Made by a program: the position numbers and the translations under genes
The notes under the pieces: model-generated
Told to the model about the DNA's origin: nothing
Database searches by the model: none
The model's input: the letters and a program-made list of their open reading frames with translations, nothing else
Source: Roseinatronobacter alkalisoli
GTDB taxonomy: Bacteria; Pseudomonadota; Alphaproteobacteria; Rhodobacterales; Rhodobacteraceae
Direction of reading: 5' to 3'
Assembly (NCBI RefSeq): GCF_028745735.1
Contig: NZ_JAQZSM010000010.1
Coordinates: forward strand, 85,741 to 149,740
DNA: 64,000 nucleotides
Shown: piece after piece, positions 8,909 to 18,122 of the stretch
How positions within the stretch are numbered: position 1 is the first letter of the stretch
Layout: every line of letters begins with the position of its first letter

Positions 8909-11539
8909 TCAGGACCGGCTAAGGGATTTCAGTTCATACAGCAGGTCCAGCGCCTCTTTGGGTGACAGCTCGTCCGGGTTTATCCGGGCGAGTTTTTCTG
9001 TTGCGGGGCTGGATTGTGGCGCTTGCGGTGCGGGCGTGCGCGCGGCGGAAAACAGCGGCAGGTCATCGATCACGGCCTTGGGGTTCTTGCCGCTTTCGCC
9101 TTGTTCCAGGGCTGCAAGTACTTCGCGGGCGCGGGTGATCACGCTGTCGGGCAACCCAGCCAGCCGCGCCACCTGCACCCCATAGCTGCGATCGGCCGCG
9201 CCACGTTTGACTTCATGCAGGAAGATCACCTCGCCTTCCCATTCCTTGACCGTGACCGTGGCGTTTTCAACCCCTGTCAGGCGGCCCGCAAGCGCAGTCA
9301 TTTCGTGGTAATGCGTGGCAAACAGGGCGCGGGTGCGGTTTACATCATGCAAGTGTTCCAATGTGGCCCAGGCAATGGACAGCCCGTCATATGTGGCCGT
9401 GCCGCGCCCGATTTCGTCCAGGATGACCAGCGCGCGGTCATCGGCCTGATTAAGGATCGCAGCAGTTTCGACCATTTCAACCATGAAGGTTGACCGCCCG
9501 CGCGCCAGGTCGTCACTGGCCCCCACGCGGCTGAATACCTGGCTGACAAGGCCGATATGTGCATCTGCTGCAGGCACCCATGCGCCCATCTGCGCCAGAA
9601 TCGCAATCAGCGCGTTCTGGCGCAGGAAGGTTGATTTACCGGCCATGTTGGGACCGGTCAGCAGCCAGATTGCGGCACCATCCGCAGCGCTCAGGTCGCA
9701 ATCATTGGCGATGAAGGTATCACCGGCGCGCGTGAGGGCGGATTCGACCACCGGATGACGCCCGGCGGTAACAGCAAAGGCGCGCGAATTGTCCAGACGC
9801 GGCGCGCACCAGTTGCGCGCCAGTGCCAGATCGGCCAGCGCGCAGGCAAGGTCGATTTCAGCCAATGCACGCGCAGCAAGTGCCAGATGATCAGCGCAGG
9901 CCAGAACCGCAGCACGCAATTGCGCAAACAGGCGTTTTTCGATTTCCAGTGCGCGGGCGCCTGCATTCAGGATGCGGGTTTCCATTTCTGACAGCTCGAC
10001 GGTGGTGAACCGCACCTGATTGGCTGTTGTCTGGCGGTGAATGTAGCGTGCTGACAGGGGTTCGGACAGCATGCGGTCGGCATGGGTGCTGGTCACTTCG
10101 ATAAAGTAACCCAACACGTTGTTATGCTTTATTTTCAGCGACTGGATGCCGGTGTCCTGCGCGTAATCGGCCTGCATTGTGGCGATCACACTGCGGCCTT
10201 CGTCGCGCAGCGTGCGCGCGTCGTCCAGGTCCGGGTCATGGCCGGGGGCGATGAAGCCGCCATCACGCGCCAGAAGCGGGGGTTCGGCCACAAGTGCGGC
10301 ATCCAGCAGATCCAGAACCTGATCATGGCCGGTCAATGCCTGTTGCGCCTGTTCAATCAGGGGCGGGCATTCAGCATTGGCCAGAACCTGTGCAATCCGG
10401 GCGGCCTGTGTCAGCCCGTTGCGGATGGCGGCCAGATCGCGCGGACCGGCGCGGTCCAGCGCAATGCGCGACAAGGCGCGGTCGATATCGGGCACTTCCT
10501 TCAGGGAATCGCGCAGATCTTCGCGCAGGCGGTTCTGCCCGTGCATGAAACTGACAGCGGTCTGGCGCGCAAGGATCGTGTCCAGCCGGGATGAGGGCGA
10601 GGACAGGCGGCGTTCCAGCAGCCGTGCCCCTGCCGCCGTCACGGTGCGGTCGATAACCTGCAACAAGGCACCATCGCGCCCGCCCGCCAGCGATTGTGTC
10701 AGTTCCAGATTGCGGCGGGTGGCAGCGTCGATCTGGACAAGATCATTGGCTGAATCGCGGAAGGGCGGGTGCAGAAGCGGCAGCTTGCCGCGTTGGGTCA
10801 TGTCCAGATAATCGACCAATGCACCAAGGGCCGCGTGTTCCGCGCGGCTGAACTGGCCGAACCCGTCAAGGGTCTGCACCTTGTAAAGGGTGCACAGGCG
10901 TTTCTCGGCGGACTGGCTGTCGAAACTGGCGGGCGCCAGAGGCGTCAGGGCCGCGCCCATATCATCGGCAACCGGGCGCAGGCTTTCGGCATGGGTGTCG
11001 CTGACCAGCATTTCGCGCGGGGCAAGCCGCGCGAGTTCAGGGCCAAGGCGCAGGCGCGTGCAGGGCATGACACGCAACTCGCCCGTTGAGATGTCGGCCC
11101 AGGCCAGCGCGCCATCGTCGCGCAGTTCCGCATAGGCGGCAAGGAAGTTGTGGCGGCGGGCATCCAGAAGCGAATCTTCAGTCAGGGTGCCGGGGGTGAC
11201 AAGGCGCACGACATCACGCGCCACCACGGATTTATAGCCGCGTTTTTTTGCCTGTTCGGGGGTTTCCATCTGTTCGGCGATGGCCACGCGAAACCCCTTG
11301 CGGATAAGGGTCAGCAGATACCCCTCAGAGGCGTGATGGGGCACGCCGCACATGGCGATGTCGCGGCCCAGATGCTTGCCGCGTTTGGTCAGGGCAATAT
11401 CAAGGGCGGCGGCGGCGGCCACTGCATCGTCAAAGAACAGTTCATAGAAATCGCCCATGCGGTAGAACAAGAGCGCATCGGGATGCTGTTCCTTGATCTG
11501 AAGATATTGGGCCATCATCGGGGTGACGGTGTCGTTCAC
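8909..11539 (-). CDS. mutS: DNA mismatch repair ATPase MutS
   Basis: MutS recognises mismatches and small loops. The N-terminal mismatch-binding motif MGDFYELF is intact, and the C-terminal ABC ATPase carries GPNMAGKST near residue 628 and the Walker B/signature region ILDEIGRGTATYDG. From GTG 11539 the protein has 876 residues, a normal length; AAGGA lies about ten bases upstream. The open frame extends to 11638, but the extra residues are low-complexity and Arg/Pro-rich. Transcribed alone, convergent with grpE and divergent from maeB. Confidence 0.96.
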   Translation of the reverse strand: MNDTVTPMMAQYLQIKEQHPDALLFYRMGDFYELFFDDAVAAAAALDIALTKRGKHLGRDIAMCGVPHHASEGYLLTLIRKGFRVAIAEQMETPEQAKKRGYKSVVARDVVRLVTPGTLTEDSLLDARRHNFLAAYAELRDDGALAWADISTGELRVMPCTRLRLGPELARLAPREMLVSDTHAESLRPVADDMGAALTPLAPASFDSQSAEKRLCTLYKVQTLDGFGQFSRAEHAALGALVDYLDMTQRGKLPLLHPPFRDSANDLVQIDAATRRNLELTQSLAGGRDGALLQVIDRTVTAAGARLLERRLSSPSSRLDTILARQTAVSFMHGQNRLREDLRDSLKEVPDIDRALSRIALDRAGPRDLAAIRNGLTQAARIAQVLANAECPPLIEQAQQALTGHDQVLDLLDAALVAEPPLLARDGGFIAPGHDPDLDDARTLRDEGRSVIATMQADYAQDTGIQSLKIKHNNVLGYFIEVTSTHADRMLSEPLSARYIHRQTTANQVRFTTVELSEMETRILNAGARALEIEKRLFAQLRAAVLACADHLALAARALAEIDLACALADLALARNWCAPRLDNSRAFAVTAGRHPVVESALTRAGDTFIANDCDLSAADGAAIWLLTGPNMAGKSTFLRQNALIAILAQMGAWVPAADAHIGLVSQVFSRVGASDDLARGRSTFMVEMVETAAILNQADDRALVILDEIGRGTATYDGLSIAWATLEHLHDVNRTRALFATHYHEMTALAGRLTGVENATVTVKEWEGEVIFLHEVKRGAADRSYGVQVARLAGLPDSVITRAREVLAALEQGESGKNPKAVIDDLPLFSAARTPAPQAPQSSPATEKLARINPDELSPKEALDLLYELKSLSRS

Positions 11540-11600
11540 GGGGCGCTGTTCCTTGTCGTGCAATTTGCGCGAAGGTAGCGAAAGGCGCGGGCGGGGGAAA

Positions 11601-11675
11601 GGGGGCGCTCGCGCCCCCTCTTGTGCGCGCTTGCGCACAATTCACCCCCTGAGGATATTTGAACCAGACTGAAAC
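11601..11675 (+). repeat. Double hairpin with conserved tail (element copy B), mutS-maeB intergenic
   Basis: Two hairpins stand side by side: GGGGGCGC (11601-11608) / GCGCCCCC (11611-11618), and TTGTGCGC (11621-11628) / GCGCACAA (11633-11640). They are followed by CCCCCTGAGGATATTT (11646-11661) and GAACCAGACTGAAAC. The tail matches that of the other elements in this window. It lies between the divergent genes mutS and maeB, so a simple terminator role is not obvious for either. The rest of the gap (11676-11766) holds only the maeB leader with AGGAGG at 11751-11756. Confidence 0.6.
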
Positions 11676-11766
11676 AGGGCATTGGCAGCGCTAACAACAG
11701 GATTCCCTTTATTTACCGCAACCGTTCAACTGGTTATGACAGACATAATCAGGAGGAGCAGTGCCC

Positions 11767-14025
11767 ATGTCCCGCAAGTCGAAATTCACCGCAGAAGAGG
11801 CATTGGCCTATCATCATGCGCCCGCACCCGGCAAATATGAGATTGTCGCGTCAAAACCGATGGCGACGCAGGCGGATCTGTCGCTGGCCTATAGCCCGGG
11901 TGTGGCCATTCCCGTTCAGGCCATCGCGGACGACCCGCAGGCGGCCTATGATTACACCACCAAGGGCAATATGGTGGCTGTCATATCGAACGGGACGGCC
12001 ATTCTGGGGATGGGGAACCTTGGTGCGCTGGCATCCAAGCCGGTGATGGAAGGCAAGGCGGTGCTGTTCAAGCGGTTTGCGGATGTGAACGCGATAGATA
12101 TCCTGCTGGACACTGAAGATCCCGAAGAGATCATCAATGCCGTGAAGCTGATGGGACCGACCTTTGGCGGGGTAAATCTGGAAGATATCAAGGCACCGGA
12201 ATGTTTTATTATTGAAACCCGGCTGAAGGAGATCATGGATATTCCGGTATTCCATGATGACCAGCATGGCACGGCGGTGATCTGTGCTGCGGGGCTGATC
12301 AATGCGCTGGAATTGTCGGGCAAGAAGATCGAAGATTGCCGGATTGTCCTGAACGGGGCCGGTGCTGCGGGGATTGCCTGTCTGGAGCTGATCAAGTCGA
12401 TGGGCGCGCTGCATGACAATTGCATCATGTGTGACACCAAGGGGGTGATCTGGCAGGGCCGGACCGAGGGGATGAACCAGTGGAAATCCGCGCATGCCGC
12501 GCGCACAGACGCCCGCACGCTGGAAGAGGCGATGGTGGGCGCGGATGTGTTTCTGGGCGTGTCGGCCAAGGGGGCCGTAACCCCCGAGATGGTGGCGAGC
12601 ATGGCCGATAACCCGGTGATTTTTGCCATGGCCAATCCCGATCCCGAGATTACGCCAGAAGAAGCGCAGGCCGTGCGCGCGGATGCGATTGTGGCCACGG
12701 GGCGCAGCGACTACCCCAATCAGGTGAACAATGTTCTGGGCTTTCCCTATCTGTTCCGGGGTGCGCTGGATATCAATGCGCGCGCCATCAATGACGAGAT
12801 GAAGATCGCCTGCGCGCGTGCGCTTGCCGGACTGGCGCGCGAGGATGTGCCTGATGAAGTGGCCATGGCCTATGGGCGCAAGCTGAGTTTCGGGCGGGAT
12901 TATATTATTCCCACGCCGTTTGACCCGCGGTTGATTTACACAATTCCGCCTGCTGTTGCGAAGGCGGGCATGAAAACCGGTGTGGCGCGGCGCCCGATTG
13001 TGGATATGGACGGCTATGTCCAGTCGCTGAAGGCGCGGATGGATCCGACCGCCAGCATCCTGCAGTCCATTCATGCGCGGGCAAAGCAGGCGCAATCACG
13101 CATGATTTTTGCCGAAGGCGATGACGAACGTGTTCTGCGTGCCGCTGTGGCCTATCAGCGCGGGGGGTATGGGCAGGCGCTGATTGTGGGCCGTGACGAT
13201 GATGTCAGGGCCAAGCTGGAGGCAGAGGGCCTGGGCGATGCGGTGCGTGAACTGACGGTCGTGAATGCCGGAAATACCCGGCATCTGGGCACCTATAAGG
13301 ACTATCTTTATGCGCGCCTGCAACGCCATGGGCATGACCAGAAGGATGTTCACCGTCTGGCCGCGCGCAACCGCCATGTCTTTGCGGCGCTGATGCTGGC
13401 GCATGGCCACGGGGATGCGTTGGTGACAGGTGCGACGCGCAAATCCGCGCATGTGCTGGGGCTGATTAACCATGTTTTTGACGCGCGTGCGCAGGATGGC
13501 GCAGTGGGTGTGACAGCGGTGTTGCACAAGGGCCGGATTGTGCTGATTGCCGACACGCTGGTGCATGAATGGCCGTCGGAAACCGACCTTGCCGATATTG
13601 CCACGCGCGCGGTATCGGTGGCGCGGCATCTGGGGTTGGAGCCGCGCGTGGCCTTTGTCAGTTTTTCGACATTCGGTTACCCGGTATCTGAGCGCGCCGA
13701 GAAGATGCAGCTTGCGCCGCGCATTCTGGACGAGCGCGGGGTGGATTTCGAATATGAAGGGGAAATGACCGTTGATGTTGCGCTGAACCCGAAGGCCGCC
13801 GCGCATTACCCGTTTTCACGCCTGACAGGGCCTGCGAATATTCTGGTCGTGCCCGCACGGCATTCCGCATCGATCAGCGTCAAGCTGATGCAGGAAATGG
13901 CAGGCGCAACTGTGATCGGCCCCATTCTGGCGGGTGCGCCAAAGCCCATCCAGATTTGTTCAACCGGATCAACAGTCAGCGACATCCTGAACATGGCCGT
14001 CATGGCCAGTTGCGAGATTGTCTGA
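11767..14025 (+). CDS. maeB: NADP-dependent malic enzyme with phosphotransacetylase-like C-terminus (MaeB)
   Basis: MaeB decarboxylates malate to pyruvate with NADP. Three parts are visible: malic enzyme N-domain (YSPGVAIP, FADVNAID), the NAD(P)-binding domain (VLNGAGAAGIACLEL near residue 195), and a phosphate acetyl/butyryl-transferase-like domain from about residue 430 to the end. In known MaeB proteins that last domain is regulatory, not catalytic. The 752-residue length is normal for the two-domain type. The ATG at 11767 is ten bases after AGGAGG; a GTG at 11761 is too close. Single gene, convergent with msrA. Confidence 0.95.
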   Translation: MSRKSKFTAEEALAYHHAPAPGKYEIVASKPMATQADLSLAYSPGVAIPVQAIADDPQAAYDYTTKGNMVAVISNGTAILGMGNLGALASKPVMEGKAVLFKRFADVNAIDILLDTEDPEEIINAVKLMGPTFGGVNLEDIKAPECFIIETRLKEIMDIPVFHDDQHGTAVICAAGLINALELSGKKIEDCRIVLNGAGAAGIACLELIKSMGALHDNCIMCDTKGVIWQGRTEGMNQWKSAHAARTDARTLEEAMVGADVFLGVSAKGAVTPEMVASMADNPVIFAMANPDPEITPEEAQAVRADAIVATGRSDYPNQVNNVLGFPYLFRGALDINARAINDEMKIACARALAGLAREDVPDEVAMAYGRKLSFGRDYIIPTPFDPRLIYTIPPAVAKAGMKTGVARRPIVDMDGYVQSLKARMDPTASILQSIHARAKQAQSRMIFAEGDDERVLRAAVAYQRGGYGQALIVGRDDDVRAKLEAEGLGDAVRELTVVNAGNTRHLGTYKDYLYARLQRHGHDQKDVHRLAARNRHVFAALMLAHGHGDALVTGATRKSAHVLGLINHVFDARAQDGAVGVTAVLHKGRIVLIADTLVHEWPSETDLADIATRAVSVARHLGLEPRVAFVSFSTFGYPVSERAEKMQLAPRILDERGVDFEYEGEMTVDVALNPKAAAHYPFSRLTGPANILVVPARHSASISVKLMQEMAGATVIGPILAGAPKPIQICSTGSTVSDILNMAVMASCEIV

Positions 14026-14041
14026 AAACGGCGCATTTGCG

Positions 14042-14084
14042 CCGCCGCGCCATTGGTGGGCTTTGGCCCATAGTGGCGCGGCGG
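14042..14084. terminator. Long perfect hairpin between convergent maeB and msrA
   Basis: An 11-bp perfect stem CCGCCGCGCCA (14042-14052) / TGGCGCGGCGG (14074-14084) encloses a second stem TGGGC (14057-14061) / GCCCA (14066-14070). A further small hairpin GGCGCA-TT-TGCGCC overlaps its left edge from 14030. No clear T run follows, so it may protect 3' ends as much as terminate. Its place between convergent genes fits a shared 3' structure. Confidence 0.65.
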
Positions 14085-14107
14085 GCCGTATGTCTGGGCG
14101 GCGCGTC

Positions 14108-14743
14108 CTAGCCTGCGAAGGGCGCTGAACTGCCCCAGACCTCGCGCACGCGCTGGTCGCGCCCGCAGGCCTGACGATAGCCCTTATAGGCTACGCGCCG
14201 TTCCACCCAGCCAAAGCGCGTCAATGTGCGTTCGGCTGAATTGGCGTAATTCTGGTGAAAATCATCCGCATCATAGAATGTCGCGGCATCGCGGACCGGG
14301 GTGACGATGCTTCTGCCAAGTTCCGCTTCGGCAGCAGTGATGGCGGCTTTTGCCTGCGCGGTCTGGGCGGGGGTTGCAAAAATGGCGGTGGTATAATGCG
14401 CGCCACGGTCGCAGAACTGTCCGCCCGCATCCAGCGGATCAATGGAGCGCAGGAACATGTGCAAAATCTGGTCATAGCTGACGCGGCCAGGGTCAAAACT
14501 GATGATGGCTGCCTCCAGATGGTCGGTGCGCCCGCGCGCAACATCGTCATAAACGGGATTTGGCGTGGTGCCCCCGGTGAAGCCGACACGCACGTCAACA
14601 ACGCCGTTCACGCGCCGGAAATCGGATTCCACACACCAGAAACAACCACCTGCGACAATGGCGGTCTGAACCTGTTGCGCGGTGGCAGGCAGGGTAGGGG
14701 AAAGCATGGCGATCAGCCAGAAAGCGAATGCGTGCAGCCTCAT
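14108..14743 (-). CDS. msrA: Peptide methionine sulfoxide reductase MsrA, exported
   Basis: MsrA reduces the S epimer of methionine sulfoxide in proteins. The catalytic motif GCFWC is at residues 33-37 (Cys34 nucleophile), and [14 protein letters not shown] and [13 protein letters not shown] match the family. The first 22 residues (hydrophobic [17 protein letters not shown], then QQ) look like a Sec signal peptide, so it should act in the periplasm. ATG 14743 has AAGGAT eight bases upstream; the frame opens at 14776 but would bury the signal. No msrB is adjacent. Length 211 residues. Confidence 0.92.
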   Translation of the reverse strand: MRLHAFAFWLIAMLSPTLPATAQQVQTAIVAGGCFWCVESDFRRVNGVVDVRVGFTGGTTPNPVYDDVARGRTDHLEAAIISFDPGRVSYDQILHMFLRSIDPLDAGGQFCDRGAHYTTAIFATPAQTAQAKAAITAAEAELGRSIVTPVRDAATFYDADDFHQNYANSAERTLTRFGWVERRVAYKGYRQACGRDQRVREVWGSSAPFAG

Positions 14744-14911
14744 GTCCGGTATCCTTTGATATGGGTTCATGAACATTACGTTACAAAGCCGTGGAAATTT
14801 CGGGTATTGGTATCACAAGGGGGTGAAAACCGCACATTGTCTGCGTGAAAATCGCCAGTTCCCGCTGTGGTGCGCGCAACTTATGTGTTGGCGAGACAGA
14901 AAGGGTATATC

Positions 14912-15406
14912 ATGAGCGGAAAATCAGAACCACGTAGCGGCCCCGTTATCGGCCATGTTCATCTAAAAATCGCGGATCTGGATCGTGCGATCGCATTCTA
15001 CCGTTTGCTTGGGTTTGAGGTGACCCAGCGCCACGGCGCGCAGGCCGCTTTCATGGGCGCGGATGGCTATCACCACCATATCGGGCTGAACACATGGGAA
15101 AGCGCCGGTGCCGGCCCGGCGCCCTCCGGGCATACGGGCCTTTATCATCTGGCGGTGCTTTATCCGGACAGGGTTGCGCTGGCGCAGGCCTTGAATCGGG
15201 TGGTTCAGGCAGGTGTGCAGCTTGACGGCGCTGCTGATCATGGCGTGTCAGAAGCGCTGTATTTCCGCGACCCGGACGGCAATGGCGTGGAAATATACCG
15301 CGACCGTCACCCCGATGAGTGGCCCCGCGATGCGGATGGGCAGTTGAGTATGCACAATGCACGGCTGGATGTGGCGGCGCTGCTGGATCTGGCGCAGTCT
15401 GACTGA
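14912..15406 (+). CDS. VOC-superfamily protein (glyoxalase / extradiol dioxygenase-like)
   Basis: The protein has the paired beta-alpha-beta-beta-beta vicinal oxygen chelate fold signature. It begins with IGHVHLKIADLDRAIAFY and LLGFEV, has HHHIGLNTW in the middle and ends with FRDPDGNGVEIYRD (near residues 120-133), the typical metal-ligand His and Glu positions. Similarity to CatE-type catechol 2,3-dioxygenase-like proteins is my impression; the substrate cannot be read from sequence. ATG 14912 with AAAGGG upstream gives 164 residues. It is convergent with the monooxygenase gene, five bases apart. Confidence 0.8.
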   Translation: MSGKSEPRSGPVIGHVHLKIADLDRAIAFYRLLGFEVTQRHGAQAAFMGADGYHHHIGLNTWESAGAGPAPSGHTGLYHLAVLYPDRVALAQALNRVVQAGVQLDGAADHGVSEALYFRDPDGNGVEIYRDRHPDEWPRDADGQLSMHNARLDVAALLDLAQSD

Positions 15407-15411
15407 CGCGA

Positions 15412-16638
15412 TCAGATCGGCAGGCCCCGCATCAGGCGCGGCAGATCACCCGAAAGCCCCGCAGCTTCGCGGATGAACCGGCGGCGCAGGCCGGGCAGGG
15501 ACTGAACAACCCCCATGCCAAGGCCCCGCACGCCCCGCAACAGCGCTGAATCGTTGGAAAACAGGCGGTTCACGCTGTCAGTGCCAAGCGCCATCATCAT
15601 GGTGTCGAAGCGCCGCCATTGCTGGTAGCGCTCCAGCACGATGGGGCTTGAAATATCTTCACCACGGCGGGCGGCCAGAATCAACACCTCGGCCAGCGCG
15701 GCAATATCGCGCAGCCCGAAATTGAACCCCTGACCCGCGATCGGGTGCATGCCATGCGCTGCATCGCCCACCAGCGCCAGGCGCGGGCCGATGAAACTGT
15801 TGGCAAGGGTCAGCCGCAATGGATAGGCAAAGCGCTTACCCTCCAGCGCGATCGCGCCCAGAAAATCCCCGAAACGCGGGCGCAGCGCATCCAGATAATG
15901 CGCATCATCCATGGCGTGAATGTCTGCGGCAGTGGCGCTGCTCTCACTCCAGACAATCGATGACCGGTTCCCCGGCAGCGGCAGAATGGCAAGCGGGCCT
16001 GCGGGCATGAAGAACTGATGTGCGCAGCCCTGATGTGGATCGTCATGCGCAATGGCGCAAACCAGCGCGGTCTGGCCGTAATCCCAGCCGGTGCGCTTGA
16101 TGCCCGCGCGCTGCGCCACAGCACTGTCGCGCCCGTCACAACCGACCAGAATCCGTGCGCGCAAGACCTGCCCGTCATCGGTGGTCGCGGTTATACCATT
16201 GGCGCCAATGTTCTGCGCCACCACGCGGCGCCCCTCTATCTGGGTGATGTTCGGATCCGTGTCCATCGCTTCCAGCAGCGCGCGGCGCAGATACCGGTCT
16301 TCCAGCATATGGCCCATCGGGCCTTCTTCAATCTCGGCATGGTCGAAATGCAGGAAAAAAGGCGCAGCCCCTTCGCCCGCGCGCCCGTCGCTGGCCTTGA
16401 TTTGCAGGATGGGCTGCGCGTCCTGCACAACGTTTGCCCATATACCGATCCCGTCCAGAACGCGGGTAGATGCCAGCGCCAGCGCATAGGCCCGCCCGTC
16501 AAATTCCGCCCCTTCGCGCGTGTCGCGGGGCAGGGCGTCCACCACAGTTACGCGCAATCCGCCCTGTGCCAGCGCCAGCGCCAGCGATGGACCATTCAGC
16601 CCGCCGCCCACAATCAGGATATCTGCATCATATGTCAT
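15412..16638 (-). CDS. UbiH/UbiF/COQ6-family FAD-dependent hydroxylase
   Basis: A class A flavin monooxygenase of the ubiquinone-biosynthesis type. The FAD motif GGGLNG is at residues 11-16, a central DG motif (VGCDGRDS) and the second FAD motif GDAAHGMHPIAGQGFN are present; 408 residues. In alphaproteobacteria such proteins (UbiH, UbiL, UbiM) hydroxylate the ubiquinone ring; which position this one serves cannot be told here. ATG 16638 gives a standard N-terminus, though TGGAG sits very close to it. Element copy C lies just upstream of its start, in the same orientation. Confidence 0.85.
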   Translation of the reverse strand: MTYDADILIVGGGLNGPSLALALAQGGLRVTVVDALPRDTREGAEFDGRAYALALASTRVLDGIGIWANVVQDAQPILQIKASDGRAGEGAAPFFLHFDHAEIEEGPMGHMLEDRYLRRALLEAMDTDPNITQIEGRRVVAQNIGANGITATTDDGQVLRARILVGCDGRDSAVAQRAGIKRTGWDYGQTALVCAIAHDDPHQGCAHQFFMPAGPLAILPLPGNRSSIVWSESSATAADIHAMDDAHYLDALRPRFGDFLGAIALEGKRFAYPLRLTLANSFIGPRLALVGDAAHGMHPIAGQGFNFGLRDIAALAEVLILAARRGEDISSPIVLERYQQWRRFDTMMMALGTDSVNRLFSNDSALLRGVRGLGMGVVQSLPGLRRRFIREAAGLSGDLPRLMRGLPI

Positions 16639-16702
16639 GCTCCAGATATGGCATGCGACCGGCGCTTGTCCATGCGGCAAAGCGGTCAAATTTGCTGTTC
16701 CC

Positions 16703-16763
16703 ATTTCATCTTGTGCAAAATACTCTCTGGGGGTGCGGGGGCAGACAGGCCCCTGTCGGGTGC
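16703..16763 (-). repeat. Hairpin element with conserved tail, copy C (minus orientation)
   Basis: Read on the minus strand: a GC-rich stretch with GGGGC/GCCCC pairing potential (16734-16763), then CCCCCAGAGAGTATTTT (16717-16733 region) and CACAAGATGAAAT down to 16703. The tail is the same as in copies D and E. It fills the gap between the divergent monooxygenase and amidase genes and points toward the monooxygenase. Confidence 0.65.
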
Positions 16764-16784
16764 AAAATTCAGGGATTCCGCAAT

Positions 16785-18122
16785 ATGACCGATGCTTGGC
16801 TGACCAGACCTGCCGCAGATCAGGGGCGCGCCATCGATGCGGGCGACCTGTGCCCGCTTGCCCTGACCGAAGCCTATCTGGCGGCCATCAATGGCCATGA
16901 CGCCGGGCCACGCATTTATGCGCGCCTGACCGAAAGCCGCGCGCTGGATGAAGCTATCGCCGCGCGTGACCGCGCCCGCGCGGGGTTGCGCCGTCATGCG
17001 CTGGACGGGGTGCCGCTGTCATGGAAAGATCTGTTCGACACGGCAGGGGTTGCCACCGAAAGCGGATCTGCCGTGCTGAAAGGCCGCGTGCCCGGTCATG
17101 ATGCCGACCTGTTGCAGACCATGACACGCGCCGGGACAATCTGTCTGGGCAAAACACATCAGACGGAATTTGCCTATTCCGGTCTGGGGCTTAATCCGGT
17201 GACGGCCACGCCGCCCTGTGTGAATGACCCTGACGCCGTGCCGGGGGGCAGTTCTTCCGGGGCGGCCGCGTCGGTTGCGTTCGGGCTGGCAGCGGCGGCG
17301 ATGGGGTCGGACACTGGCGGGTCGGTGCGGATTCCCGCAGCGTGGAATGATCTGGTCGGTCTGAAAACCACGCATGGACGGCTGTCCCTGCAAGGTGTGG
17401 TGCCCCTTGCCCCGAAATTCGACACCGCTGGCCCACTGGCCCGCAGTGTCGAGGATTGCGCGCTGCTGCTGTCGGCGCTGGAAAACCGGCCCGCGCCCGA
17501 TCTGCGCGGGGCCAGCCTGTCGGGGCGGCGGTTTCTGGTGCTGGATGGTGCGCCTTTCGACGGTATCCGCGATCTGCCTGCGCGCGCATTTGAAGGCGCG
17601 GTTGACAGGCTGGCCGGGGCGGGTGCGCAGATTACACGCAGATCGCTGGCATGTGTTTCTGACGCATTGGCCTTGTCGGCGGTTATTTACACGCCTGAAT
17701 GTTATGCCGTCTGGCGCGACCGGATCGAAGCCGCGCCCGATGTCATGTTCCCGCCGGTTCTGGAACGTTTCCGGTCCGGGCGGGACCATCTGGCCAGTGA
17801 CTATATTGCCGCATGGGATGCGCTGATGCGCCATCGCGCCACCTATCTGGATGAAACGGCAGGCTATGACGCCGTGTTGTTGCCAACTGCCCCTAATATG
17901 CCGCCGAATGCACAGCGCCTGATGCAGGATCACGCCTATTTCACTGCAGAGAACCTGTTGACCCTGCGCAACACGCGGATCGGCAACATGCTGGGGTTAT
18001 GCGCGTTGACCTTGCCGACGGGCGTGGCATCGACCGGCATCAGCCTGATGTGCCCGCCGATGAGTGAAGACAGGCTTCTGCGTTTGGGGGCCGCGGCGGA
18101 GGCGGTGATGGGCGGTGCATGA
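16785..18122 (+). CDS. Amidase signature family hydrolase
   Basis: An amidase signature enzyme of the Ser-cisSer-Lys type. Lys81 sits in SWKDLFD, the serine cluster GGSSSGA at 154-160, and the probable nucleophile Ser180 in GSDTGGSVR. Length is 445 residues. Relatives include aspartyl/glutamyl-tRNA amidotransferase subunit A-like proteins and nitrogen-compound amidases. No gatC/gatB neighbours are present, so this is likely a stand-alone amidase of unknown substrate. ATG 16785 follows AGGGATT. The frame extends upstream to 16470 but overlaps the divergent gene. Confidence 0.85.
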   Translation: MTDAWLTRPAADQGRAIDAGDLCPLALTEAYLAAINGHDAGPRIYARLTESRALDEAIAARDRARAGLRRHALDGVPLSWKDLFDTAGVATESGSAVLKGRVPGHDADLLQTMTRAGTICLGKTHQTEFAYSGLGLNPVTATPPCVNDPDAVPGGSSSGAAASVAFGLAAAAMGSDTGGSVRIPAAWNDLVGLKTTHGRLSLQGVVPLAPKFDTAGPLARSVEDCALLLSALENRPAPDLRGASLSGRRFLVLDGAPFDGIRDLPARAFEGAVDRLAGAGAQITRRSLACVSDALALSAVIYTPECYAVWRDRIEAAPDVMFPPVLERFRSGRDHLASDYIAAWDALMRHRATYLDETAGYDAVLLPTAPNMPPNAQRLMQDHAYFTAENLLTLRNTRIGNMLGLCALTLPTGVASTGISLMCPPMSEDRLLRLGAAAEAVMGGA